Positions 24,644 to 35,017 of a stretch of 64,000 nt of DNA are shown piece by piece. The translations under genes were made by a program, and so were the position numbers. Below the pieces are notes generated by a model. It saw only the letters and a list, made by a program, of their open reading frames with translations. It was not told the origin of the DNA and did no database searches. This stretch comes from Archivesica marissinica (lineage: Eukaryota; Mollusca; Bivalvia; Venerida; Vesicomyidae), in NCBI GenBank assembly GCA_014843695.1, contig CM026401.1:30601446-30665445 (forward strand), in the 5' to 3' direction. The stretch's first letter is position 1, and the number at the start of each line of letters is the position of its first letter.

Positions 24644-27600
24644 ATAACCGTACGGTATAGTGTTATAGTTTGTAGTTATGACTCGTTTTGTATACACGCA
24701 TCTAAACAGTTTGGTTCTCGGTTTGCTAATGACCGATCTGTCTCTGGTTTTATGTATAGCCGAGTCGTACACGATTTGCCTCTTATAGTTGCGCCATTCG
24801 GCTACGCATTCAAGCATCGAATCAAAGTTGACGATTTCCGATGTGTTATGGTCCAATGTTATCCCTTTGACTTTACATGTTGTTACTACCTCCCCCGTTT
24901 CATGTGCAACGTACTTATATCCGTAATTCTTTGGCCCCACACTTACATATTCTATTATTGTTCCGTTCGGTACTTCGTCCGTCCAACAACCTAACCGACT
25001 ATTTACGATGGGGACGTTATTTTCGCATTTTGAGGAACGTATCTATGTACTTTTGTACACTTCTTTTGACCATTTATCCCATTCCCACATTTGATACGTT
25101 TCGATTATTTTGTACCCCATATCGACGGCTTTTAGGATTTCTGGCATAGTCCATATTCCGATCAGACACCGTTCTGTGGGTGTGTGGAGACAGTGGCCTT
25201 GTTCGCTAGTTTGCGCTCAAGTTTGGCATAACGGGAATATCATTTTACCGTTACAATGAATCGGTAATACTGGGAGCCATAAGGTCTGTGGAGGCAAACC
25301 TTTACATTTCAGTAATCCTCGATATTTCAATATTTTGTTATGGTCTATATCCTCATTCATAAGAATGTTTGGATGCCCTAATGGGTATTCTCGGTGTTTA
25401 TTCAGGTATGGGTATAAGCTACATATGTCCACATACTTGATTTCTTCGATACTGGGGTTTTCTACCTTGTAGTGTAGGCTTACCGCATTAGTCCTTCCCC
25501 CGAACAGGGCTTCTCTCGGAGAGATGGGTGCACAGTTTTCGTAAAACTTATTAACCTCGCGCTTGTATTTGGAATCGTTTGAGCACATCGCATCAACGTC
25601 GCATTCCCACAACACTATTAGGTTATAGCCTAGCGTGACCAATGACTCTTGGCGTACAATAGTTTTGTTGTACAGAGTTTCCATACTTTCGGCAGAATAT
25701 GGGCTTACGTACTGGCGATTCTTATAGCAACGCGCACACCCGTGAAAAAAGCATCCGTGGAATTCGTAGACAGTGTTAGTGCTTTCGCAGTACCCATCCA
25801 CGTGATATTTACCTATCTTATGTTCCCCACCGTTGAGGGCGTGTTTGATTTTCTTTTCGATTTTTTCGGATTCTTGTATCCAACGGACCCCTTTTATAGA
25901 GTACGCGCATTTATTTGGGTATCCAACATCGGGGATTATCCCCAAGCTGTTTGGAGGGAGGTGGTTTTTTCTCCACGATTTGTTACACGCCCCGGCCAAA
26001 GTTAACGCTTCGGTAAATGGGTTGATCCCTTCTATTTCTAACATGAGATCTATGAAGGCCCCGCACCCTCTACGCAAAATATCAACGTCGGACCTGCAAT
26101 ACAATTCCATTTCTGCTTTGAAATCGAAAATGGTGTCTTTTCGCTCGTTGTACCATTTCATAAATTCGTCCCGGGGGGGCCCTTTCATTATCCCCGGTTT
26201 GTACATTTCTATGGGGAGATACGGGCCTACGTAGGAATCGTATTCTCCGGTGTTTGCCCAGAAGGGGAAGTAACCCTTATCCAATTCTGGTAGTCCAAAT
26301 GTTTTTGTAAATTGTAATAGGGGCATCATTAGGTAACTCAGGGAATCAATGAGCCGCTCGCACATAGTACGCGGTCAATGATATGATGTTGTTACCCTTC
26401 ATGATTACTTTGGGTTTTATTGTCCCGGTTTTTATTATATGTCTCAAAATAAATTGAGCGTCGTAACCCCGAGAATTGTGGGCTACGGCAGTGAAATCTT
26501 TATGTTTTGGGTTAAACAACCATTCGCAAAAAGCTGCCAGTCAATTGACCCCCAAGAAGATGTGTTCACGCTTATCTCCATACATGGTTTTGCATTCACA
26601 ATCGAGGCTTAACGGTTTACATTTACAGCTATCACATACGCGGTGAGCTATGCAGAACATTGGTTTGTGAGTACCGTCGGGGTGAAATCTACATTCGAAA
26701 TAATAGAATATGTACATAGCTCTCCCACACCCTTGTTTTACATGCGCAGGTGTGTAACAATCATGACCTTCCCCAACTAACCGGTCACAGTATTTGCATT
26801 TTCTGTACCCCGGGCAAATGTGACTTTTATTCGTCGCTATAACTTGTTGGTTGCATACTTTGCACATGTAAACTGAGGTGCAAATGCACTTTGTCTTTCT
26901 AACCTGTTTATGGTTGTTGAAACATTGTTGGCTTCGGAACGATCGTAAGCGATCCGCGCATTTAACAGTCGTCCCCGCGGTACATTTTGAGGTAGAGTAA
27001 CAATCGCACACATGTTTACAATGGTGTTTACCTATGGTGCTGTAAAACGTACTGCACGGTTCACAGTAATAACATTTCCCTTTCATCCCTTGTATGCTTT
27101 TTACATAGTCGTAATGGTCATTGTAGTTATACAAATGTATAGTTGTCCCTACATATCCCCCGTCATATACCAACCCCCCATGCTGACTCCAAACTTTCAA
27201 GGAATAGTAAGGGTGTAAATGTGTCGAAATTTTCTTTCATTTGTTTATACCGCAACCACCTTCTACAGGTAAATTGCATGTTTCTGTTAATTGGTAGGCT
27301 CTTTTCGTTTGTTCGAGGCTCCCCGCTCTTATCATAGACCACCATAGGCGCTTCCATTCTGGGGTACTGTTTTTATCTACATATACCATTCCCACACATA
27401 CCGCCCTAGTCAAGCACATAGAATCTTCATTTCTAATTTCTACTATGCTGTTTTTTTTCTTAACCATAATGTTCGCGTCGATATATTTCATTCCACGACC
27501 TTTACCGTGAGGCATTTCCGTGTGGGTCATCTCAAATTTTAACCCTTTTTCTTTCATTTTAAACGTTTCGTTACTTTGCGCCACTCTCTCTAGTTCAGAC

Positions 27601-27899
27601 AAGATATTTTCCCCAGTGACTTCCGAAGCGGTGCCGAATGGAATATGGACCCCATATTTCAAAGTTGGGTGCGTTATTGAAAATCTGATCTTGTCATTGG
27701 CCTTTACGTCACTGTTACGCTTTAAATCGTTCACCACATCATTAAATACTTTGGGGATATATCTCTTCCCACCGGCTATTGTTAATTCATACACTTTGCT
27801 CGTCGTTTTAAATTTTCTAGATCGCCTGTGTTCCCGCTGGGCTATTTTGTATGTCATGGGCTCTTCCTCGGAGGAAGAAGAGTCAGAGTAATCAACCAT
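24644..27899 (-). pseudogene. Polinton family-B DNA polymerase, broken
   Basis: Replicative polymerase of the protein-primed type. N-terminal region (27899-27240) matches the family's pre-exonuclease domain; an in-frame TGA (27237-27239) follows. Next come Cys-rich zinc-like repeats, Exo I where the D of D-x-E reads Y (IFYYFECR), another in-frame TGA (26541-26543), Exo II (AHNSRGYDAQFIL), a frameshift near 26350, and 25217-26365 with YCRSDVDIL, YEFHGCFFHGC and motif A (DICSLYP). Around 25010-25040 sequence jumps from the fingers region to the C-terminal GPKNYGYK region, so motif B (K-x3-NS-x-YG) and motif C (DTDS) are absent. The C-terminus is IPYGY at 24644. It cannot be an active polymerase as assembled. 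Confidence 0.92.
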
Positions 27900-28064
27900 T
27901 TTTTTTTTTTTTTTTTAGACATGTTTTCCGTGCGATAATGCGATCGGCAAATGAGGTTTCTCAATGTTATATACTCGCCAAGTGTCATGTCGTCACAGTG
28001 TTGGAATATTTTTGTATAACACTAGAGCTGGCAGCGTGGATAAACTCATTCTTAAATCGAAAAG

Positions 28065-28956
28065 ATGTCGCAACTGAGTACTCCAATATATCTTACGGTT
28101 TTTTCTGCTATTAATGATACCGACAATACCGAGGATGGTGAATGGTCACCAATGTTTGAAGGATCGCAAATCTCCGAAAATTGGGAGGTTTCTACCAAAT
28201 ACCCACCCCCTTCTACGGGGTCTGCAGCAATTGTGGGGGGGGGGGGATAGCCATCGATCGGACATATGCCCTTTCCAGGACAAAAATATTAAAACACAGA
28301 CAACATATGCACTCGGCAATGCTGGCAAGCCAACAATTACCCCAGTTAACGCGGGGTTAGCAAACGTTACCTGTTACAAATGCAAGGAGAAGGGACACTA
28401 TGCAAATATTTGCAAGGCCACCATATGTTACAAATGTAAGAGTCGGAAGCACGAGGCTGGGAATTGTAACGCAAAGAAGTGTGGCAAATGTTTCAGGTTC
28501 GATCATCTTGAGGACATGTGTGTCGAGGAGACTGCAACATGCTTCAAATGCAAGGCAATCGGACATTTTCCAACCCGCTGCCCCCATGACGAGTCTCTAA
28601 ATAACATAACATGTTATAGATGCGACGTTAAGGGGCACTATTCTACCCAGTGTTCGGTCAAAAAATGCGGAAATTGTCTGAAAAACAGGCATCTGGCCGG
28701 GCAATGCAAAGATCCGATGGTGTGTTTCAAATGTAGGAAACCTGGACATTTTTCGGACAAATGCCAGGACGGAGACATAGAACCAGAAGTCACTACGCAC
28801 GAAACCCCAGCAGAAGTTAAGGACCCGGATTCGCTAGTATCCCCGATTAATCTCTCGGGAACCAAAGTGGCTAAAGTGATCGGGGAAGGTAAAACCGTCG
28901 AGAATGTTCGGGAAATTAAACGCAAACCCAAGCAGAACTGTTTAAGAAGGGAATAA
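28065..28956 (+). CDS. Seven-knuckle CCHC zinc protein (frameshift at G12)
   Basis: The frame from ATG 28065 (MSQLSTPIYL) is followed for about 60 codons up to a run of 12 g (28235-28246), after which the frame used by the zinc knuckles opens. Seven C-x2-C-x4-H-x4-C knuckles follow, the first CYKCKEKGHYANIC and the last CFKCRKPGHFSDKC, then an acidic linker and a Lys/Arg-rich tail. Such knuckles bind single-stranded nucleic acid, as in CNBP or retroviral nucleocapsids; a nucleic-acid chaperone role is inference. It is transcribed divergently from PolB. The ORF call from 28114 starts inside the upstream frame overlap and is less likely the true start. Confidence 0.75.
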
Positions 28957-29025
28957 AACAGAAGTTGGACTTTTAAAAGACTTACCTTGTTTTCAAAAAA
29001 AACTTATTAATGTGAAAAGCTTACC

Positions 29026-29226
29026 TTATTTTCTTGGACCAGCGTCTGTTATATAAATAGGCTTCCTCGCTATGGGTATCTTGCCTTTCGGGACGTCGGT
29101 AATTCCCGATATGGGGAGCTTTGGTGTTTTAGCAAGTGACGCTACAGACACACTATTCTGTAACGGAATTAATTTTGGGGCGTGAGCATCATCGGTTTTT
29201 GTGTGTTTTTTTCGCTTTACACTCAT
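29026..29226 (-). CDS. Small basic protein, 66 aa
   Basis: Leftward ORF with a very basic N-terminus (MSVKRKKHTK) and further Lys/Arg spaced by Pro and Ile. No domain is recognised. Composition would suit a DNA-binding or core protein (inference). Its start overlaps the 3' end of the next gene upstream. Confidence 0.5.
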   Translation of the reverse strand: MSVKRKKHTKTDDAHAPKLIPLQNSVSVASLAKTPKLPISGITDVPKGKIPIARKPIYITDAGPRK

Positions 29227-30069
29227 TATTTGTTTCTCTTACATTTTTGGATTTGTGTTTTTGTTGTGTGTCGAATACAACGGGGACATTCAGCGCTTCG
29301 GGAACAAATTTTGTTTTCCCATGCTCGACAATTTTAATCAAATGCTCTAATTGGCAATTTAATTTAGTCAATTCGGCTCCATGGTCGACAATTTTAATCA
29401 ATTGCTCTATTTGACAATTTCTGTAACCTATCATCACTGATGGTCACGGGTTCGAGCCCCGCTCAGACCGTGTCTCATTTATATGAAAAAGTTGGCAGTT
29501 TCTTACGGAGGTTGGTGCACCCAAGTTCTGGTTAACCGCTGGAGCCTGCCCAGGAAAGGTGTTGTTAGGCGATATAGCCCAAAATGGTGCTGATGCAGGC
29601 GTAAAACCCGAAATATAACATATAACATAACTATTTGACAATTTAATTTAGTCAATTCGGCCCGATGGTCGGCAACTTTAATCAACTGATCCATTTGATA
29701 CCTTAATGTAATAAATTCGCGTAAAATACCCCCGTCAGGCCCCATTTTACAATTTAATTTAACCAATTCGGTTAAAATACGTTGCGCCTTGATATCATCA
29801 GAGGAGGCAGTGTATATAGGTGTTGAAGCCCCCGCGTTGTGTTTATTTGTTTCATTGATCGGAACGTTTACACCTAGAGTTAAATCATCGTTCGGAACGG
29901 AAATATCCTCATGTTCTGGTCGTAGAAACTTAAAATCACTAGCGTCTGTATTAAAATCCTCTATATCAAATATCGGGGTGTCAAGCATTGGTAATATCCC
30001 GGTATCGCGTAAAGTGTCTTGTAATAGAGAATTCATTATGTTTGGAGAAATATTTGTATAAGTTTTCAT
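29189..30069 (-). pseudogene. Coiled-coil repeat protein interrupted by a SINE
   Basis: From MKTYTNIS at 30069 (an in-frame ATG at 30084 is alternative) the frame gives an acidic N-terminus, then repeats of about 26 residues of the form AELTKLNCQ then EQLIKIVDHG, a heptad-like pattern suggesting a coiled coil. A 210-bp SINE (29421-29630) flanked by a 14-bp duplication lies within the repeats. Beyond it the repeat resumes and ends with a Lys-rich tail at 29189. No family is recognised; a structural or scaffold role is possible. Confidence 0.5.
29421..29630 (+). mobile_element. tRNA-derived SINE, 5'-truncated copy
   Basis: Shares ggttcgagccccgctcagac (B-box) and the whole body with the fuller copy at 30596-30857 but lacks the A-box head. 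It is flanked by the exact 14-bp duplication CTATTTGACAATTT (29407-29420 and 29631-29644) and has an AT-rich end. Confidence 0.9.
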
Positions 30070-30084
30070 AACAATGATGCTCAC

Positions 30085-30511
30085 CCCCAGGTTAGTTTTT
30101 AAACAGATCGTGAGCGCGGTTGTTTATATAGCCTCTTGTAATGAGGAAAATAATATACTGCGCAGTAAGACACACATGTTCTGCACGTCATAGTGTCGAG
30201 TGGGCACTTGTAATGAGGACTCACGAATGCACATTAATACAAAAATGTCGTCTGCGTGTCGACTGATAAGTGAAGTATCTTCCTGTTTAGGGAGGCTGGG
30301 GAAAATAGTGTCGAGTGTGCACTTGTAATGAGGACAAAACAATGCCCCCAGTAATACAAATATTTCGTCTGCGTGTCGACCGATAAGTGAAGTGTCTTCC
30401 TGTTTCGGGGGCTGGGGGGAAATACTGCGCAATAAATTAGTTTCCTGTTTATCATTAGAAGTTAATAAAATATAGCTGTATCTACGTTTATAGTTTATTG
30501 TTCAAGTAGTT
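30085..30511. promoter_or_regulatory. Divergent intergenic region with a 120-bp duplication
   Basis: Lies between the leftward coiled-coil gene and the rightward ATPase, so it probably holds divergent promoters (inference). Two imperfect units of about 120 bp (near 30190-30310 and 30310-30430) share gtcgagtg, cacttgtaatgaggac, tcgtctgcgtgtcgac and gataagtgaagt. No clear TATA assignment is made and no gene is seen. Confidence 0.4.
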
Positions 30512-31421
30512 ATGGAGCCTACAACGTTTAAGCACCCTTGTAATATTTGTATAGCCGGGCCGAGTGGTAGCGGAAAGAGCTTTACGGTGGGGGAAGTCCG
30601 CCTCCGTGGTCGAGTGGTTAAGGTCGCTGACTTGTATACCACTGTAACCTATCATCACTGATGGTCACGGGTTCGAGCCCCGCTCAGACCGTGTCTCATT
30701 TATATGAACAAGTTGGCAGTTTCTTACGGAGGTTGGTGCACCCAAGTACTGGTTAACCGCTGGAGCCTGCCCAGGAAAGGTGTTGTTAAGTAAACTGCCC
30801 GCCGGCGATATAGCCCGAAATGGTGCTGATGCAGGCGTAAAAACCCGAAATATAATAACGGTGGGGGAAATTATAAAACATAGAGATTATTTGTTTGACC
30901 AAACTACCGGTATACAAAAAATATATTGGTGTTATAAATACTGGCAAAGTTTGTACACCGCACTTAAAGATGAAATGGGGGAATTCATAACTGTTATTGA
31001 CGGTATCCCCGATGATAGTTATTTACCTAACGACACGGGCGTAGCATCGTTGTTGATATTTGACGATATGTTAGGGGGGGGGGGTGGAAGAAGAAAAAAT
31101 AGTTTTATGGTTTACTAGAAAGGGTCATCACAGGGGCGCCTCATGCGTATACATCACTCAGAATCTGTTTCAACAGAGCAAATATGCACGGCGATGAGTA
31201 TTAGCTCTGCGTATTTCATATTATTTTCAAATTGAAGGGATAAAGGGTAAATTAAAACTCTCGCTATGCAATCGCAAATACCGGGGCTATATCAAGCAAC
31301 CTCCAACGCATACGGGTATTTGTTAATCGATGTTCATCCAGCGACTAAAGCCTATTTAAGGCTTAAAACCGATATATTTCCTCATAGTGACGGTACAGGG
31401 GCTAGGTACTACATACAGTAA
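30512..31421 (+). pseudogene. Genome-packaging ATPase (FtsK/HerA type), SINE-disrupted
   Basis: The predicted motor that pumps DNA into the capsid. Starts ATG 30512; Walker A is GPSGSGKS at about residues 11-18. Right after this the SINE at 30596-30857 interrupts the frame. Beyond it come a YWCYKYWQSLY helix and Walker B (SLLIFDDML), then an 11-g run (31074-31084) shifts frame, followed by GASCVYITQNLFQQSKYAR (sensor-like region), more stops, and a C-terminal block ending GARYYIQ with TAA at 31419-31421. The stop overlaps the next ATG. Order and motifs match Polinton packaging ATPases. Confidence 0.88.
30596..30857 (+). mobile_element. tRNA-derived SINE, near full length
   Basis: Head resembles a class II tRNA (Ser/Leu-like): A-box tggtcgagtggttaagg and B-box ggttcgagcccc about 70 bp apart, then a unique body (cttacggaggttggtgcacc). 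Exact 12-bp duplication ACGGTGGGGGAA at 30584-30595 and 30858-30869. Inserted just after Walker A of the ATPase gene. Confidence 0.93.
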
Positions 31422-31808
31422 TGGATATATTCCACCAATTGGCAACGTTGGCTAAAGAAAAGGACCCGGAAATAAGAGAAAATATAATACAGCTTGGGCG
31501 CGCTAAATTATTAAAATGGTTTATGGTGAATGCCAAGAAAATTCTGAAAGGGCAAATACCTCTGGCGGGCCCCACTAAAATGTTTATGAATAAACATAAA
31601 GCTGTTTTGGAAAAAATAAGTGACGATAACACATCACGGGATGAAAAAACTAGGTTAATACTGACCAAAGGGGGGGGGGTCCGGATTTTTGGGCGGGGTA
31701 TTGATTAGAACCTTTATTAAATGGGGGAAAATAAAACCTGCGCCGGGGGCTCCCAAACCTAAGGCTAAAAATGCTCCAAAGGCTAATAAAGCTAAAATTA
31801 AAGGGTAA
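31421..31808 (+). CDS. Small virion-type protein (frameshift at G10)
   Basis: Starts at the ATG overlapping the ATPase stop (taATGg). N-terminal two thirds are helical and charged (MDIFHQLATLAKEKD). A run of 10 g (31670-31679) shifts the frame just where a glycine- and hydrophobic-rich segment begins (GFLGGVLIRTF), followed by a Lys-, Pro- and Ala-rich tail to TAA 31806-31808. The layout, amphipathic helices plus GG hydrophobic patch and basic tail, is common in small Polinton structural proteins, but function is not known. Confidence 0.55.
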
Positions 31809-31874
31809 AAAAACTACAACTAAGAATAGAAAAGCAGGGTTAAATGAAGTTCTAGGGGGTGTGGAGCTTTTCAT

Positions 31875-32359
31875 ATGCCTGGTCATGTAACCCCTTCAAT
31901 AACTAAGACTAAAAACATTTGCTGGCTTCTGGTTTACCTAAGAGGCGCTTAAATCGGGGGGACTTAATCGGGAGTAATATGGCTACAGGGGCGACTAAAT
32001 CTTTGGAAAAAGGGGGCGACGTCTCTAACAGTTTTTCCACAAATATACCTCGATTTTCCTAGTTAATCGGGAGTAATATGGCTACAGGGGCGACTAATTC
32101 TTTGGAAAACGGGTCAGATGTCTCTAACAGTTTTCCCACAAATATACCTCGATTTTCCTAGTTAATTGGGAGTAATATGGCTACAGGGGCGACTAATTCT
32201 TTGGAAAAAGGATCCGACGCCTCTTACAGTATTTCCCCGAATATAACTCGATTTTCTCCCTTAAGGTCAACACGGGGGGAGGTTCCTATTCCGAAACAGA
32301 TAGGGCGAGGTATAAGGGGGGATACTATTCCCTTGGGGAATTATTTAAATGGCTCCTGA
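31875..32359 (+). pseudogene. Unknown protein with a triplicated 33-codon unit
   Basis: A possible start at 31875 (MPGHVTPSIT) precedes a frame change, after which a 99-bp unit (ggagtaatatggctacaggg start at 31971, 32070 and 32169) is repeated three times. Because 99 is divisible by three the frame is kept, but the first two units end in TAG, leaving the last unit and a C-terminal GRGIRGDTIPLGNYLNGS to 32359. The tandem triplication looks recent. Family unknown; position among virion genes suggests a structural or core role. Confidence 0.4.
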
Positions 32360-32438
32360 TAGGGGGGAGCAACCTTGGGTTATAAATTTATGTACGCCAC
32401 ACATAAGTACTCATTCACTATAAGGAGCTTCACCAGGA

Positions 32439-32660
32439 ATGGCACGTAGAAAAATTAATAGGCGTAGAAAACCTCATGGGAGAGGGCATAACGTTCGTCG
32501 TAGGTTATTCAGGAGAAATCAAAAAGGCCGGGGGTTATTACTTCAGCTGACTATTATCGGGTCTATGTTGGCCCCGGCGATTAAAGATGAGATTACAGAA
32601 CTTATAATAAGGTTTAATTTAAAGGACACCAAACATAGTCGATATGAAGGTCACCAATAA
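32439..32660 (+). CDS. Arg-rich small protein, 73 aa
   Basis: Begins with an extremely basic stretch (MARRKINRRRKPHGRG, then VRRRLFRRNQ), followed by a hydrophobic segment LLLQLTIIGSMLAP and an amphipathic end. This resembles DNA-condensing core proteins that also bear a membrane-active segment, but homology is not established. It overlaps the next ORF by 17 bp in another frame. Confidence 0.55.
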   Translation: MARRKINRRRKPHGRGHNVRRRLFRRNQKGRGLLLQLTIIGSMLAPAIKDEITELIIRFNLKDTKHSRYEGHQ

Positions 32661-32973
32661 AAGACGTCCGTTGATATATAGGGGTGTTTTACTTGGATTA
32701 AAGAATACACCTCGAGGTTTCAAACAAAAAATGTTAAAGCATGGGACCCCCCAATTTATAAATTGCGTGTGCGAATGTTGTAAAAATGTGTTAAATGGCA
32801 ATGTTGCGATGTCTAATAGTCATTGTCATAAGGCATTGTTAGCTCGTTCAAGTAAGAATATAAGAAAATTAGCAGATACAAATATATCTATGAATAAAAA
32901 ACGCGGTCTTGTTACTCCCGAATTATTGGATTTAATAATTAAAGCCGTTCAACCGGTTATTAGTAAAATATGA
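32644..32973 (+). CDS. Basic protein with Cys cluster, 109 aa
   Basis: Starts MKVTNKRRPLIYRG, contains a CVCECC cluster around residues 40-45 and a helical C-terminus. Its TGA overlaps the next start (ATGA at 32970-32973), an arrangement typical of compact viral gene strings. No domain recognised; in Polintons the genes in this position are usually small virion proteins (inference). Confidence 0.55.
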   Translation: MKVTNKRRPLIYRGVLLGLKNTPRGFKQKMLKHGTPQFINCVCECCKNVLNGNVAMSNSHCHKALLARSSKNIRKLADTNISMNKKRGLVTPELLDLIIKAVQPVISKI

Positions 32974-33790
32974 AAAAAATGGTTTTTGTCCCCGAGGAAC
33001 ACGTGGAAGAATTACAACGTTTAAGGCGACAAGGGGCTAAATTACCTGCTAAACCTGAAGTGGTACAGACCGTCGAAATTCAAGATAAAATTGCTAAAGT
33101 ATTTGAATAACGACAATTTGTCTGCGAATGAAATAAATCGACTTTTTACAGAATATTTAAGGATTTATAATGATTATTATACACAAGCTTCTAATCAGGC
33201 TGGGGCCCCTCCCTCTTCTAAAAGTTCGGACAAAAAAATGTCATTCGGGGATATTCTCGAGGGAATCCCTGCGGGGTTGAGAGAAAAATCTCGCAAATTG
33301 TTGGAAATAATGCACGAATCTAAGGATTTTACTTGGGACGATCAGGGGACTATCACTATGGACGGTGTAGAACAAAAAGGGGTGAACGTAAAGCGTTTAG
33401 TATCTGATGCAGCCAGGGAACTTAAAAAAACAGCACCAGCGCATGGTTGAAAAACTATGGCTAAAAAAATGTTCGATGAGGGGGTGCCAAAATCGTTGAT
33501 CGGTATTAAAAGGTGGCTTGAAAAATATCCTGGGGGCGGAAGAGGGGGCTACAGGTAATACGCCTAGAAAGAAAAGTAATATTCCGAAATTTACGCCTCC
33601 TCTGAAAAGTAAGACCCTGCAATATTCCCCAGCAACGCCTACTACAACACCCAAAGGTATATTAGACCATAAAAGCAGGGATGAGGAATATTCGCTCTTT
33701 GGACATACCCCTGGAAAGAGCGGGACCCCCCTTGTAAAGAACCCCGATGGCAAAGAAGAAACTAAGAAACCTAGGTGGTCCGTTTATTAA
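32970..33790 (+). pseudogene. Conserved Polinton structural protein, multiply broken
   Basis: From ATG 32970 (MKKMVFVPEEHVEEL) a frameshift near 33090 leads into 33091-33450, which contains SFGDILEGIPAGLREK, FTWDDQGTITMDG and VKRLVSDAARE, an arrangement conserved in a core Polinton/adintovirus gene. A TGA (33448-33450) stands where the family reads through, and the same frame goes on MAKKMFDEGVPKSLIGIKRW; another shift near 33525 leads to a Lys/Thr/Pro-rich tail ending RWSVY at 33790. Its end overlaps the integrase start. The family's exact role is not established. Confidence 0.6.
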
Positions 33791-34676
33791 AACGTTGAAA
33801 TCAATTTATTATAACGTAAAGAATCCTGCAGGGTAGTAGTTTAAATAAATTGTATAAAGAAGCTAAAAAGAAGCATCCACGGTTAAAATTGACACAGGTA
33901 AAAGAGGAAATTTCAGCGGCGAAAAACAATAGTAGCGTCCATAGATCAGTAGTGGCAAGCCGATTTAGCGGATTTACAAAGTATAAACAAATATAATAAT
34001 GACTATAGGTACTTGTTATGCGTTATAGATGTGTTCACGAAATACGCTTGGGTTAGGCCTCTAAAAAACAAAACGTCTAAAACCTTGGTGGATAATTTTA
34101 ACGATATACTGGAGGAATCGAATAGAAAACCTAAAGCCCTGCAAACTGACATGGGTAGCGAATTTTAAACAGAGATTTTCAAAAATATCTAAAAACAAAT
34201 AACATATAATTATTTTTTACTACGGAAAATCCCGAGACTAAGGCCAGCATAGTAGAACGGTACCAAAGGAGCTTAAAAACTAAAATGTGGAAATACTTCA
34301 CCCATAAGGGGACTCGGGTATATATTAAGGTGCTACAAGATTTAGTAAACAGTTATAAACTGTACACGGTAGTACTGGGCTTAAACCGGTGGATGTTAAC
34401 ATAGATAACGAACACATAGTGGCTGATAGATTAAACGAGGGGGGGCAAAAATCACATAAACCCCTTGTTAAAGTTAACGATTTGGTAAGAATAAACAAAT
34501 CTAAGAAAACGTTTGATAAGGGATATTTACCAAATTGGACTACTGAATTGTTTAAAATATATAGGCTTAATAAGACTAACCCAGTTACGGTAAAGATAGA
34601 GGACCTTACAGGGGAGAAGATATACGGGTCTTTTTATTTGTCCGAGGTGCAGGTCGTGAAAGATAAGAAAAGATAA
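33747..34676 (+). pseudogene. Retroviral-like integrase (rve), broken
   Basis: Catalyses integration of the linear element. Starts at ATG 33747, with tandem TAG TAG (near 33835). A zinc-binding-like N-terminal region is not clear. The core shows WQADL (first Asp), IDVFTKYAWV, then LQTDMGSEF (second Asp) followed by TAA, then the KASIVERY block (catalytic Glu) and KTKMWKYFTHKG. The intact C-terminal ORF (34389-34676) has NEHIVADRL, KVNDLVRINKSK, FDKGYLPNWT and a chromodomain-like end. At least five stops or shifts make it inactive. Confidence 0.9.
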
Positions 34677-34680
34677 AAAT

Positions 34681-35016
34681 ATGGGTAATCCATCTCTCCC
34701 CCTTAAAATCACCTCCGCGGAGGCGACATCGCTCAAAATGGAGACCCCTTCTACGTCTGGAGTAACCCTTGGGAATATCGAAACTCTCTCAACCGCGGCA
34801 TTATCGGAGGGGTTGTCAAGTGTAGCCAAGTCTAAAGGTAGAAATATATATGTGTTCGCGGCCCAGATTGGGCTTATTTATCTGGTGGCGCTGGTATCTA
34901 TCGGTCAGCTAGGTTGGGGGGATGAATCTAAAGACAAAACTATTTGGCTAGTATTGTTGAGCAGTTCTCTGGGGTATATTTTACCATCACCAAAATTAAA
35001 CGGTAAATTGCTATAA
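34681..35016 (+). CDS. Two-TM membrane protein, 111 aa
   Basis: Intact ORF 4 bp after the integrase gene. N-terminal half is Ser/Thr/Glu-rich and soluble; residues about 58-78 (YVFAAQIGLIYLVALVSIG) and 85-100 (IWLVLLSSSLGYIL) are two hydrophobic segments separated by a short charged loop. Likely a viral membrane protein (inference); no family identified. Confidence 0.65.
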   Translation: MGNPSLPLKITSAEATSLKMETPSTSGVTLGNIETLSTAALSEGLSSVAKSKGRNIYVFAAQIGLIYLVALVSIGQLGWGDESKDKTIWLVLLSSSLGYILPSPKLNGKLL

Positions 35017-35017
35017 G

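Noticed and set aside
25649..26234. Plus-strand ORFs of 118 and 133 codons
   Set aside because: Antisense to PolB, with no domain content.
29430..30720. tRNA gene (Ser/Leu-like)
   Set aside because: A- and B-box are present but the cloverleaf is imperfect, the body continues as a SINE, and target duplications flank it.
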